Shown piece by piece: positions 27,601 through 35,347 of a stretch of 64,000 nt of DNA (position 1 is its first letter; every line of letters begins with the position of its first letter). The translations under genes and the position numbers were made by a program. Source of the DNA: Microcaldota archaeon. GTDB taxonomy: Archaea > B1Sed10-29 > B47-G15. The stretch is taken from contig QMVG01000001.1 in NCBI GenBank assembly GCA_003660975.1, forward strand, positions 1 through 64,000. Reading direction: 5' to 3'. The notes below the pieces were generated by a model. The model saw nothing but the letters and a program-made list of their open reading frames with translations. It made no database searches and had not been told where the DNA came from.

Positions 27601-29650
27601 TGACATAACGAAAACAGAGGCATACGTGAAGCTTGTGGATATAGAGGAGGCCATGAAAAGCGAGAACAACTGCGTCAAGGTCAGGAAAAGAGAGGCAGAT
27701 AAATTAGGTAAGATAGTAAAAGGGGCTGAAGCGTTGATAGCCTTAGGGGCGGGTGTTGATGTTGTTGACACTTTTGCTCCTGGACCATGGCAAGCAGCCA
27801 CCTTGCTAGCACAATTAGGAATAGCCTATGCCCAGTACAAACAGGAGAAGAAATTTGCAGAAGCCCAGGTAGATGCGCTGAACGCGATGAAAGGCTGCTA
27901 CGACACTAAATTCCTGGCCTTAGGCATACAGAAGATTCCCACAAAGCAGAAAACTGAAAAGGATGTGATGAGCTCTCTAAAGAGCGGTGAGCTGGAAGGT
28001 GTTGTGTCAGGGCTGGACCAGACGGTAGCCAACCTAATAAAGAGCTTAACGCCATCTGAGAGCGTTTCAGGGCTTGCAAGGGAATTTGCTGATAACTACT
28101 ACTGGAATGTGATGTCCCTGCAGGGAGATTACGACGGACCCAGCATAACAAGGATTACAGGAGATGAGATATACAGGGTTCACTTCAACAGAGATGCTAC
28201 AATGAAGTGGTTCAACACGCCTGACTGTGCCATTGACTACTGCCAGGAATTGGATAACGGCCAGTACTGGTGCATGAGAAGTGAGGGGTACAAATGGCTT
28301 GACAATGATGGAAACACCATGGTAGAAGGGCCTCAAGCAGCCTCTGCCAGGTGGAGAAACAATGACGGCTACATGGAGATTGCTGTAAAATCAATTGACA
28401 TAAATAATAAGGTTGCTAAGGCCATGACAATACATAATGATATTACGCCATACGTGAGCTTTGATGACCCCTGTCTCAAAAAAGAAGTGGCTAAGCTGAT
28501 GGGTCTTTTCAGAGATGGGGATTACAGGGCTTATGCTGACACATTATTAAAGAATAGTTTGGGAGATCTGGAGCTGATAAAAACAGAGGACGCGTATATC
28601 TGGATGGAGGACGGGGATGTTATTGTCAGTTTTAACAAGCAGAAGGTTTGCGGGGACAGGATGGCAGCTTCAAAGTCAATTGCCAGGTTTGAGGGCGCGG
28701 ACATTGAGATATATGGTGATGGAACTGTTAAAATCGTGAAGGACGGTGAAGAGCTGCCTTGCGGAAACTTCAAACTTGGTAAAGGACTGAACGCAGGATA
28801 TGTTAGCTTTGAGAACGGCAAGCTCATGGCAGGAGACGCGTCTGCATACAAGAAACTATTTGGATGGAAGGACCTTGAATCAGTGCTGCACCTGATTATT
28901 TATGATTTGTCTTCAGTAAATGGCGATGTGCTTGATAATATGGGCTGGGAGAGGTGCAGCGTGGAGATTGATGGTAAGACATACTACGGCTTTAGGCTGT
29001 CTTTTGACTTTGATGGCGAGAGCAACAAGGAAGAGCAGTGGAACACCCTGCTTGACGACAGGTGCTTCATAGACTGGACTGCTGTTGATGACTATGGAGG
29101 CATAAGGTTCAACACAGATGAAGATGGAAATGCCTATGCTGAGATAACGCTTCCAAGTGGGGAGCAGGTAAGGGTAGATGACCTAGAGTATAATGAGGAA
29201 AAGAAGAGCTTTGAGGGCAAGGGAGAGGACGGCCATGACTACAGCATAACTGTGAAGGTTGAAAACGGCCAGCCAACTGCATATGTCATGGATGAGGAAG
29301 GAAATGTATACAGGATGCCTCTGTGGATGGCTCGCAGCAATAATGGCGCGTTGGTTTATGACGGGAAGACAGGTGCATTGAGCATAACGAACACGTTCCC
29401 ATTCGCAATAAATCCTGATTTCATAAACTACGGCGCTGACGGAAACGCGATGATGTCTCCTGGGAGGCCTCCATGGATTGTTTCCGAGCAGGACATCAGC
29501 AGGGCAGAGCAAGGCTGGAGGCAGATGGGCCAGCAGAACATATTGGCAGCGCTGCCGTGGACGCCAACAGAAACAACACAGCTGCTGCTCTTCGTAGTGC
29601 TGCTGCTGTCTGGCCTACTGCTAATAAGGAGGAGGAGAAATGAAAATTAA
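24689..29650 (+). CDS. Giant secreted protein (~1653 aa) with helical repeat region and C-terminal TM plus Arg-rich tail
   Basis: Signal peptide-like N-term AYAFLMALVLISSVFTPYAYA; helical KKLDDLAENLP-type repeats; C-term PWTPTETTQLLLFVVLLLSGLLLIRRRRNEN. GTG start at 24689 (TTG at 24686 also possible). Confidence 0.75.
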   Translation: MERAYAFLMALVLISSVFTPYAYAIRERNNNDYVVHDISVKEKSLSHFIGSSDDNCWLKVRTSAIDHDEFSKLMEAVDEDIDSFGNIVLGRIQRERERAGIADDPEVEKARNQIFMINGVPVRLYDIASRSAKNPDDVCHLSSVLVDGAISLGMGINQNLRFCADNPSPACEEGYASSVSRKDLVAVERIISELKKAEDDKEVNWDAVSSEFEKLHIDFETDGKSDGELLDEATANLASIIKEKKVKYSPANIIESNRTFITLAPSDIIYLFPKEIMNMANVISGLRKDLNKWNLMGLGVGLSSIGIGWMNSIATRSVTRLGRGIAEDSDEFASLTRQGGRVRGLFTRGSPSQRMIRRWSRGGGTITEELVPSAGQGIRDRLGGWWWKKVRAKNLRNVGIAEDEINGIADALRKGNIDEAVKKLDDITRDLDNIPTKEKVDDIADGLRRISKQKQITGEALNDQVSKLDELAEKFPDEVPDEAEVKKTLGDVKKMLEGGSVDKEVIEKAVKKLDDLAENLPSNTKLKAFKEELEKINYYRDINRRRAIADALERKLTEITPKDPSNTKEWSKAFQSHYKDKIYIGQQKIEDVLNGWKREGRIMDSDISEFLETIESGKYDEAIKALPSDIQSEDIIADIRNVAAKAKKTTGGKIDDMDKFLKAKVGGEYVGELGDVMTDIVKANAGGFGALIDLARAAGKSKALYYLASAAIRVGQRARYVLDIGRTAMFAGFIASTAFKGDVQGFFSMHTFNLELSPKEVLKQSGKDGYVDVLAVSRKASIDMVEPDMVTAVLAYFGIDVGKMLNAPPSEEKIIAEKLKSISKMLFFMDQEGSVVEGRINSIGRIDELGSRRFMLLARNPAQSHFLLAEHPHSYKVSSSGKYSSLLLNINNVDLSVIGPDVVDYAQPDRITTFLANWMPSPWKLVLMGAAWGIFDVAAVATSKLGILGVSIPVMYYATRLFGERGTSLVSDITKTEAYVKLVDIEEAMKSENNCVKVRKREADKLGKIVKGAEALIALGAGVDVVDTFAPGPWQAATLLAQLGIAYAQYKQEKKFAEAQVDALNAMKGCYDTKFLALGIQKIPTKQKTEKDVMSSLKSGELEGVVSGLDQTVANLIKSLTPSESVSGLAREFADNYYWNVMSLQGDYDGPSITRITGDEIYRVHFNRDATMKWFNTPDCAIDYCQELDNGQYWCMRSEGYKWLDNDGNTMVEGPQAASARWRNNDGYMEIAVKSIDINNKVAKAMTIHNDITPYVSFDDPCLKKEVAKLMGLFRDGDYRAYADTLLKNSLGDLELIKTEDAYIWMEDGDVIVSFNKQKVCGDRMAASKSIARFEGADIEIYGDGTVKIVKDGEELPCGNFKLGKGLNAGYVSFENGKLMAGDASAYKKLFGWKDLESVLHLIIYDLSSVNGDVLDNMGWERCSVEIDGKTYYGFRLSFDFDGESNKEEQWNTLLDDRCFIDWTAVDDYGGIRFNTDEDGNAYAEITLPSGEQVRVDDLEYNEEKKSFEGKGEDGHDYSITVKVENGQPTAYVMDEEGNVYRMPLWMARSNNGALVYDGKTGALSITNTFPFAINPDFINYGADGNAMMSPGRPPWIVSEQDISRAEQGWRQMGQQNILAALPWTPTETTQLLLFVVLLLSGLLLIRRRRNEN

Positions 29651-30239
29651 GGTGCTGGTGCTGGTTATTGCAATGCTGTTTTTGTCTTATGCTGTAAGCG
29701 ATGAAGTGTTAAAGGAGTTGCTGACCGACTACGGCTGCCAAGAGGTAGAAAACGGCGTTATGTGCCCAGAGCTGGGCTATGTGGAGGGCATGGACTTCAA
29801 TATGCTTGAAAACATAAGCTGCATGGTGCTTGATTACGAAAACGCCACTCCTGACTGCGTGAGCAGTATAGAGTTAAGAGGCAATGTCATACAGGAATAT
29901 AAGGTATCCTACGACAACGGCAGCACTGAAAAGCTTTACAAAAGAGTGCCTGGTTACATGCTGAAGAATGTAATTGCAGTCATAAACCCCGAAAACATTG
30001 AGCTAAGCAAGTGCGAAAAGACAGGAGAGGACATATTTTACATTTACTACAGCTGCCCTTATGAGGGAAAGCAGATGTCTGGAGACCTTGCCTTTTTGTT
30101 CAATGAGTTCAACAACGAATCAATAGCAGTTGTGCTGAACATGCGCGAAAGGGGAGTTAGCTTAACTGTGGTGGCTTTCGCCATCGTACTGATAGTTGGC
30201 CTGGGAATCCTGGGTTATGTGCTCAAAAAAAGGCGTTAA
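29640..30239 (+). CDS. Secreted/membrane protein with signal peptide and C-terminal TM
   Basis: MKIKVLVLVIAMLFLSYAVS N-term; LTVVAFAIVLIVGLGILGYVLKKRR C-term; overlaps upstream stop. Confidence 0.6.
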   Translation: MKIKVLVLVIAMLFLSYAVSDEVLKELLTDYGCQEVENGVMCPELGYVEGMDFNMLENISCMVLDYENATPDCVSSIELRGNVIQEYKVSYDNGSTEKLYKRVPGYMLKNVIAVINPENIELSKCEKTGEDIFYIYYSCPYEGKQMSGDLAFLFNEFNNESIAVVLNMRERGVSLTVVAFAIVLIVGLGILGYVLKKRR

Positions 30240-30712
30240 TAGTATATCCTAAGCGAAATCCTCCAATCTCCTATGTGGCTGCTTCCAACATATGTGTTGG
30301 GATAACTCTTGCTTGGATAACCATTACTTACAACACAACCGTTGCTGTCCTTGTACATGCAAAAGATATTGCTGTCTTTCTCAAAGCAAAGGGAAAAATT
30401 GCCTGGGCTGTACTTGGTTAAATTTTTGTAGAGCTCTGGGTAATCTGTGCACAAAAAACTACTTAAGTCACTGATTTGTAATCTTGGGTTAGAAAGTTCT
30501 TTGTAAAGCTCGGGCCAGAAGTAGTCTTCTCCGCCCCCCTCGTAGTGCATTGCAACAAGTGCGCTGTTTATGAACTCGTATGCATATGCTGATGATGCCT
30601 GTCTCAGCGTGGATATGCCATACTGACCAGCACTGAATATTACGAGAATGCTCGCTATGCTGGCAACTATCACAAATAGCATTGCGTCCACTATGGCTGC
30701 CTGTGCCTTCAT
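30236..30712 (-). CDS. Pilin-like protein, system C
   Basis: MKAQAAIVDAMLFVIVASIASILVIFSAGQYG hydrophobic N-term; start refined from 30733. Confidence 0.6.
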   Translation of the reverse strand: MKAQAAIVDAMLFVIVASIASILVIFSAGQYGISTLRQASSAYAYEFINSALVAMHYEGGGEDYFWPELYKELSNPRLQISDLSSFLCTDYPELYKNLTKYSPGNFSLCFEKDSNIFCMYKDSNGCVVSNGYPSKSYPNTYVGSSHIGDWRISLRIYY

Positions 30713-31116
30713 CCTGCACTCCTCCACACGCAAACGACAATGGCATCAAATATATAGCCGGTGTTTGATTGCCTTGCTATGATGTACTTATATCGCAGAG
30801 CGTTGATCTGGCAAACATTTTGGTTTCCGTCTGAATCAAAGTAAATGGCGTATTCAACATTATGGCTTTCAGCTATCATATCTGCCTTCTGCATCAAGGG
30901 ACTGTTAGGATTAAGGTCTTCATCTGAAAGCACGCCTTCAGAGGTAAATACTTTGGCTATCAAAAGAGAGGCCTCGTTCAGCTCCATTGCCTCTCTCTTC
31001 TCCCCAACAAGGCCATAGGCAAAAACTATTCCAGAGAAGAACATAAATAGCGCGAAAAGCACTATTATGAGCGTTGGAAGGTCGTCTCCTATTGGTCCTA
31101 TGAAAGCTTTTCTCAT
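30709..31116 (-). CDS. Pilin-like/minor pilin protein, system C
   Basis: MRKAFIGPIGDDLPTLIIVLFALFMFFSGIVFAY; start refined from 31134; short overlaps. Confidence 0.55.
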   Translation of the reverse strand: MRKAFIGPIGDDLPTLIIVLFALFMFFSGIVFAYGLVGEKREAMELNEASLLIAKVFTSEGVLSDEDLNPNSPLMQKADMIAESHNVEYAIYFDSDGNQNVCQINALRYKYIIARQSNTGYIFDAIVVCVWRSAG

Positions 31117-31646
31117 CCACACACCACCGAGCAAGCTGTCATTTGGCAGCCCTCTATCTCGATTTTTTTATCTGCATTGTCCACCGTTATCTTTATGTAG
31201 CTGTTTTCTGTTGAATTCAGGATAATCTCTTCCCCATAGTTGCAGCTTTCAAGAGAGTAACCTGAAGGTATCAGGGCATAGGCAGAGGAAATGTAGGTCT
31301 CTGGCTTATGCTCTCCTTCTCTCGGATAGGAAAGCATGGCTATTGCTGCGTAGAGTCTTTTATATGTTCCTGCACCTTCAAGACCTATGACAAGCGTATA
31401 TGGCTCTCCTTTCTCAAGGTTCAGGCGGTAGGACTTCTCAGGAATCCTTCTTGGAAGGGGAAAGTTAAGGGTTGCTTCTTCTAGGTTTGACGATAGAGTA
31501 TTGCTTATGGTGTTCACAAGGTCTGATGCTAGGGCTTCAGCTGCCTGGTTCCTGCTCTGCTCTTGGCCTATGCTCATAAAGGAGAAGACAACCCCGAATG
31601 TAACGAAAAGGAATATCAGCATTACCACTTTTGACATTATCCACAT
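31113..31646 (-). CDS. Pilin-like/minor pilin protein, system C
   Basis: MWIMSKVVMLIFLFVTFGVVFSFMS N-term TM; start refined from 31697. Confidence 0.55.
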   Translation of the reverse strand: MWIMSKVVMLIFLFVTFGVVFSFMSIGQEQSRNQAAEALASDLVNTISNTLSSNLEEATLNFPLPRRIPEKSYRLNLEKGEPYTLVIGLEGAGTYKRLYAAIAMLSYPREGEHKPETYISSAYALIPSGYSLESCNYGEEIILNSTENSYIKITVDNADKKIEIEGCQMTACSVVCG

Positions 31647-31662
31647 TCCAAGACCCTTCACG

Positions 31663-32250
31663 CTATCCACCTGCGTAAATTTCCATTTCGTCCCCACTCT
31701 TCTTGCTTATGGTTAAGGTGTACCTAGTTGGCTTGAACCTGCAATTAATGTAAACATTGTTGCTCCATTCTCCTTGGTTTTCGAAATCAAGGTCAGAGAA
31801 TTTACATTCAGCAATATTGCTACTACTAATGCCTGTTGGGAAGAATTCTATGCTTACAGAACTTGGAACGTCAACTGCCTCTATCAATGGGCTTCCTGTC
31901 TCGCCTGCTATGCTGAGCACAAGCAGATAACAGCTCTCCCTGCCAAGTGCGGCCTTACATGTTTCCTCTGAGCCTCCTATCATTCTTATGCCTTCAAAGG
32001 AGGGGTCTGCGCAGCCAACAGGGGAAAAGTCAACGACAACTGTCCTGTTGCTGCCCACAGAGCCGTGGTAAACAGACTCTATTTCCCTTGCCAGGTATGA
32101 CATGGATGCCTGCATCTTCTCGTAGAACTGCGCTGAGCAGGAGTTTTGGTATGTGTAGAAAGCAATTATGAGAACAAAGGAGAGTATGGCCACTCCTATG
32201 AGCAACTCTATCGGGGCCTCTTCTTGCCCTCTTCCTGAAAGCACCGGCAT
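31663..32250 (-). CDS. Pilin-like protein, system C
   Basis: MPVLSGRGQEEAPIELLIGVAILSFVLIIAFYTYQ class III-like leader; start refined from 32361. Confidence 0.6.
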   Translation of the reverse strand: MPVLSGRGQEEAPIELLIGVAILSFVLIIAFYTYQNSCSAQFYEKMQASMSYLAREIESVYHGSVGSNRTVVVDFSPVGCADPSFEGIRMIGGSEETCKAALGRESCYLLVLSIAGETGSPLIEAVDVPSSVSIEFFPTGISSSNIAECKFSDLDFENQGEWSNNVYINCRFKPTRYTLTISKKSGDEMEIYAGG

Positions 32251-32296
32251 AATTAGGTAAAAGCATGGCAGGTATAAAAAACATAAAGAGGAGATT

Positions 32297-32437
32297 TCAG
32301 AAAAGCAGAAAACCAAGCTGCTGGGCGTAAGTGGCAGCGCTCTGGAACATTGGCTTTGCAATCGTGTATATCAATATAGCTGCTATCACCAGCACAATGG
32401 CAAGGTATATTGGAGTCCAGCTAACAGCTCTTTTCAT
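32297..32437 (-). CDS. Tiny (46 aa) single-TM protein, candidate small pilin, absent from the supplied ORF track
   Basis: Manual translation: MKRAVSWTPIYLAIVLVIAAILIYTIAKPMFQSAATYAQQLGFLLF*; fills the gap between two pilin-like genes on the same strand. Confidence 0.6.
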   Translation of the reverse strand: MKRAVSWTPIYLAIVLVIAAILIYTIAKPMFQSAATYAQQLGFLLF

Positions 32438-32449
32438 AGCTATCCCTCA

Positions 32450-32890
32450 CTAGCAACTGTCAAAGTCTGCATCTCCGATGCCTATATAGCAAGTGGTTCC
32501 TGATGTGTCTGTTGTACACTTTGCTTTTACCTTTGCCCTGAAGTCTTTTTCAACTCCTAATTCGTCCTTATCAGTACCAATGGATACTGCTTCATTACTT
32601 GTTAGGGTAGTCTCGGCGCAGAACTTTAAAGTCACTCCGCTGCCTCCAACTGCGTCTGTAAAGGTGTCTGTCGTGTAAACCGTTCCAGCAACGAAGGAGG
32701 CCTCTCCGCTGCTGACAAAGGTGGAGCCCTTGTACTGGTATGCCTTGGAAAGCTGCTGCCTAATTGCAGACGCAGGGTCTGCTCCTGGCGTTGAGATGTT
32801 TCCCAAGATGCCGAGCAGTATGCCAAGAATTGCAACTGCCACCACTGCTGCTATCATCAGCTTGAAGGTGTCAAAGGCCTGTCCTCTCAT
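32450..32890 (-). CDS. Pilin-like protein (QAF-type), system C
   Basis: MRGQAFDTFKLMIAAVVAVAILGILLGILGNI, similar to the N-term of the next gene. Confidence 0.62.
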   Translation of the reverse strand: MRGQAFDTFKLMIAAVVAVAILGILLGILGNISTPGADPASAIRQQLSKAYQYKGSTFVSSGEASFVAGTVYTTDTFTDAVGGSGVTLKFCAETTLTSNEAVSIGTDKDELGVEKDFRAKVKAKCTTDTSGTTCYIGIGDADFDSC

Positions 32891-32937
32891 CAAAACAATC
32901 ACCTCAGGAAGATTAAGTCATCAAAGTATTTAAAAGT

Positions 32938-33321
32938 TTATTGGCAGTTCTTGCTTCCTATGTAAAGCATTGTTTGCCCGCTGCTGGTCTTAGCGCTGAC
33001 CGGCAGCTCTATGTTTTCATCAACCTCGCAAAGACCTGAACTGCAAGAAAAGGCAGATCCGAACTGTTGTCCCACACTGACGCCGTCGACCCCGATGCTT
33101 GAAAATGAAAAGCCCTCTCCCTTAACAAATGAAACCCTGTCCCTGGCAAAGCAGAGGCCAGGCGCCTTTTTTGACTGCTCTGACAGCTCCTTCAGGATTT
33201 GGGCAGAGCTGAGAGGAGATGCAGGTGACTGAGAAGCGAAGTAAACGAGCAAGAGCAGGAAAACCGCAAAGACAGAAGCTATGAGAAGCTTGAAAACCGT
33301 AAAAGCCTGCGCCTTTCTCAT
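32938..33321 (-). CDS. Pilin-like protein (QAF-type), system C
   Basis: MRKAQAFTVFKLLIASVFAVFLLLLVYFAS; start refined from 33360. Confidence 0.62.
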   Translation of the reverse strand: MRKAQAFTVFKLLIASVFAVFLLLLVYFASQSPASPLSSAQILKELSEQSKKAPGLCFARDRVSFVKGEGFSFSSIGVDGVSVGQQFGSAFSCSSGLCEVDENIELPVSAKTSSGQTMLYIGSKNCQ

Positions 33322-33325
33322 AAAA

Positions 33326-35347
33326 TCACGCCGCCATTGTGGATGCAAACCAAGCTGCAAAGAAGAAAAGTGTCATGGCAATCGGGACTGTTTTAGCTAT
33401 GCTCATCTTTAAGGCAAGAGGGTTGTCGCCCTCGTTTATCTTTGTGATGAAGTAGAGCAAGAGGACAGTTATCTCCAGCACGTAAATTGTTATTATTATA
33501 AGAAACGTCATCGCGTCAGGCATTGAGGCCAGCGCTTGTGGGTTTATGAAGCCAACTGGAATGCCTGCGCTTGGCCCTGCTCCTATAAACTCACTGCCTC
33601 CCAGGGAAAGCAAGGCCCCTACAATCACTTTCTGGAGAGCAGAGGTTATTCCCAGCACAAGGGGAGCTATCAAATACGCTATGCTTCTCATCATAGCAGT
33701 TATCTCCTCTAGGACCGCTCTCACCTTCTCCTTGACCTTCTTTGCATCTCTCAGCTGTATTGAGAGTGAAAGCAGAACCCTTGCCCCCTGCTGCACCCCC
33801 AGAGAAAGGGAATCTATCACAACCCTTACTGTGTTCTTTATTATCTTGCTCGGAACATGTCTCAAAGAACCATAGGCAGGGTCAAAGAAGGCTGCCTCTA
33901 TTGTCATGCCTAAATTCTTTATGTTCTCTGCCGTTATCCTGTATGTCCTGGACAGCGGGCTGTCAGTGAGGAAGTTGGCAGTGTACTCAACAGCCTCCTC
34001 TATGGGCCTGTTCTCTCCCAAGCGCGATGCCAAGATGTATATGGAATCCTGAAAGTCAGCCTCCATCCTCATAATCTTGTCTTGCAGTTTCTTCTTAGGA
34101 TAAGTGCTGCCGTATAAGTAAACAGAAACAAAAATCACAGCAGACATCACATAACCTGCCATAGTAAAGAAAGGAATGTAAGAGGCAATAGCTTCCTTGT
34201 CCCAAGGCCTTGTTATTGCTGGGTTCGGATTCAGGAATGGCTCAAACACGTAAATGAAGAGATACGCGGTTGCAAGCATTGCAAAGACTGCAAGCAGAAT
34301 GACAGGGATGTTCGTGTTTCCTATTTTTATGTGCGCCTTCTTTGGCAATTCAGGATGGTCATCTGGAATGTGGGGGGCCTCGTAAACAGGGGGCCTCCTT
34401 GAAAGTATTTGCCTCGCGAAAACAAAAGCCCCAAGAGGCACCAGGATGTTATAGATAAGCACTAGAACCCAGAGCTGCGCAAAAGGCAGATTCGCCATAA
34501 TGCTTCCAATGGGGAGCATGATTATAAGCATAAGGGGAAGCAAAACCCCGACATAATAGAGATATATGCTTGGCTGTCTCATTTTCATAGCATACTTGTC
34601 CATATCGTCCTTTATACCCTCCAAAACATCATATATTGCCTTGTCCAATATCGCGTGCCTCTTGGCCTCATCAACCTCTATGACACTTGACCTTATCAGC
34701 ATGAGAGCATGCTTGAACTCATCAGAGTACTGCCCCCATTTGTATGCCAGCTTGTCCAATGCCTCCTCTGCAGAAGAGTATATGCCCATTTTGAGGTTCC
34801 ATGAAAGCTCCTTCAGCTCGCTTGCTATCTTTCCCCTGCCATGCTCAGAGGCAAAGTCTATTGCCCTTTCCAAGTTTGGAGAAAGCTTCATGCTTATAAC
34901 CATGTAATTTACTATTTCTGGAACCTCCAGAACAGACCTCATCTTGATAGAATCCGCGTGGAAGATTGGATACCTCTGCACGTAATAGGTAAGAGCTATG
35001 GGGCCCAAAAGCAGCATTGGCAGGACATACATCAAGGCATAATAAGGCAGACCTGAAAAGAAGATTAAGAGCAAGGCGATGAATACGCATGGAATGAATG
35101 AAGCTGCAAAGAAAAGGGTTGTTGTATTGCTCACCTGCTCAGCAGATAGGTCCCAGCCAAGAAAATCAATTGCCTGCTTCAGCTTCAAATCCTTGAAAGG
35201 CATAGGGCTTTCTGCTTTTCCCAGCTTACGCGCAATCCTGTAATACCAATTGTCTTCCTCAAAAACAGGCTTCTTTTCCTCTGCTATCAGCGAGCTGTAA
35301 GCTTCTGCATAAGCCTTTGGAACCCTGTCTTCACTTCTTCGCGCCAC
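33326..35347 (-). CDS. Double-T2SF (TadC/FlaJ-like) membrane platform fusion protein, system C
   Basis: 673 aa with two copies of TM-helical cytosolic-TM architecture (EVPEIVNYMVISMKLSPNLERAIDFA... and DSIYILASRLGENRPIEEAVEYTA...). Confidence 0.83.
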   Translation of the reverse strand: MARRSEDRVPKAYAEAYSSLIAEEKKPVFEEDNWYYRIARKLGKAESPMPFKDLKLKQAIDFLGWDLSAEQVSNTTTLFFAASFIPCVFIALLLIFFSGLPYYALMYVLPMLLLGPIALTYYVQRYPIFHADSIKMRSVLEVPEIVNYMVISMKLSPNLERAIDFASEHGRGKIASELKELSWNLKMGIYSSAEEALDKLAYKWGQYSDEFKHALMLIRSSVIEVDEAKRHAILDKAIYDVLEGIKDDMDKYAMKMRQPSIYLYYVGVLLPLMLIIMLPIGSIMANLPFAQLWVLVLIYNILVPLGAFVFARQILSRRPPVYEAPHIPDDHPELPKKAHIKIGNTNIPVILLAVFAMLATAYLFIYVFEPFLNPNPAITRPWDKEAIASYIPFFTMAGYVMSAVIFVSVYLYGSTYPKKKLQDKIMRMEADFQDSIYILASRLGENRPIEEAVEYTANFLTDSPLSRTYRITAENIKNLGMTIEAAFFDPAYGSLRHVPSKIIKNTVRVVIDSLSLGVQQGARVLLSLSIQLRDAKKVKEKVRAVLEEITAMMRSIAYLIAPLVLGITSALQKVIVGALLSLGGSEFIGAGPSAGIPVGFINPQALASMPDAMTFLIIITIYVLEITVLLLYFITKINEGDNPLALKMSIAKTVPIAMTLFFFAAWFASTMAA

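Noticed and set aside
29540-29650. LPXTG-type sortase signal in the 1654-aa protein
   Set aside because: LPWTPTE is not LPXTG; only the general motif+TM+basic layout is supported, so it is listed as a tentative archaeosortase tail.
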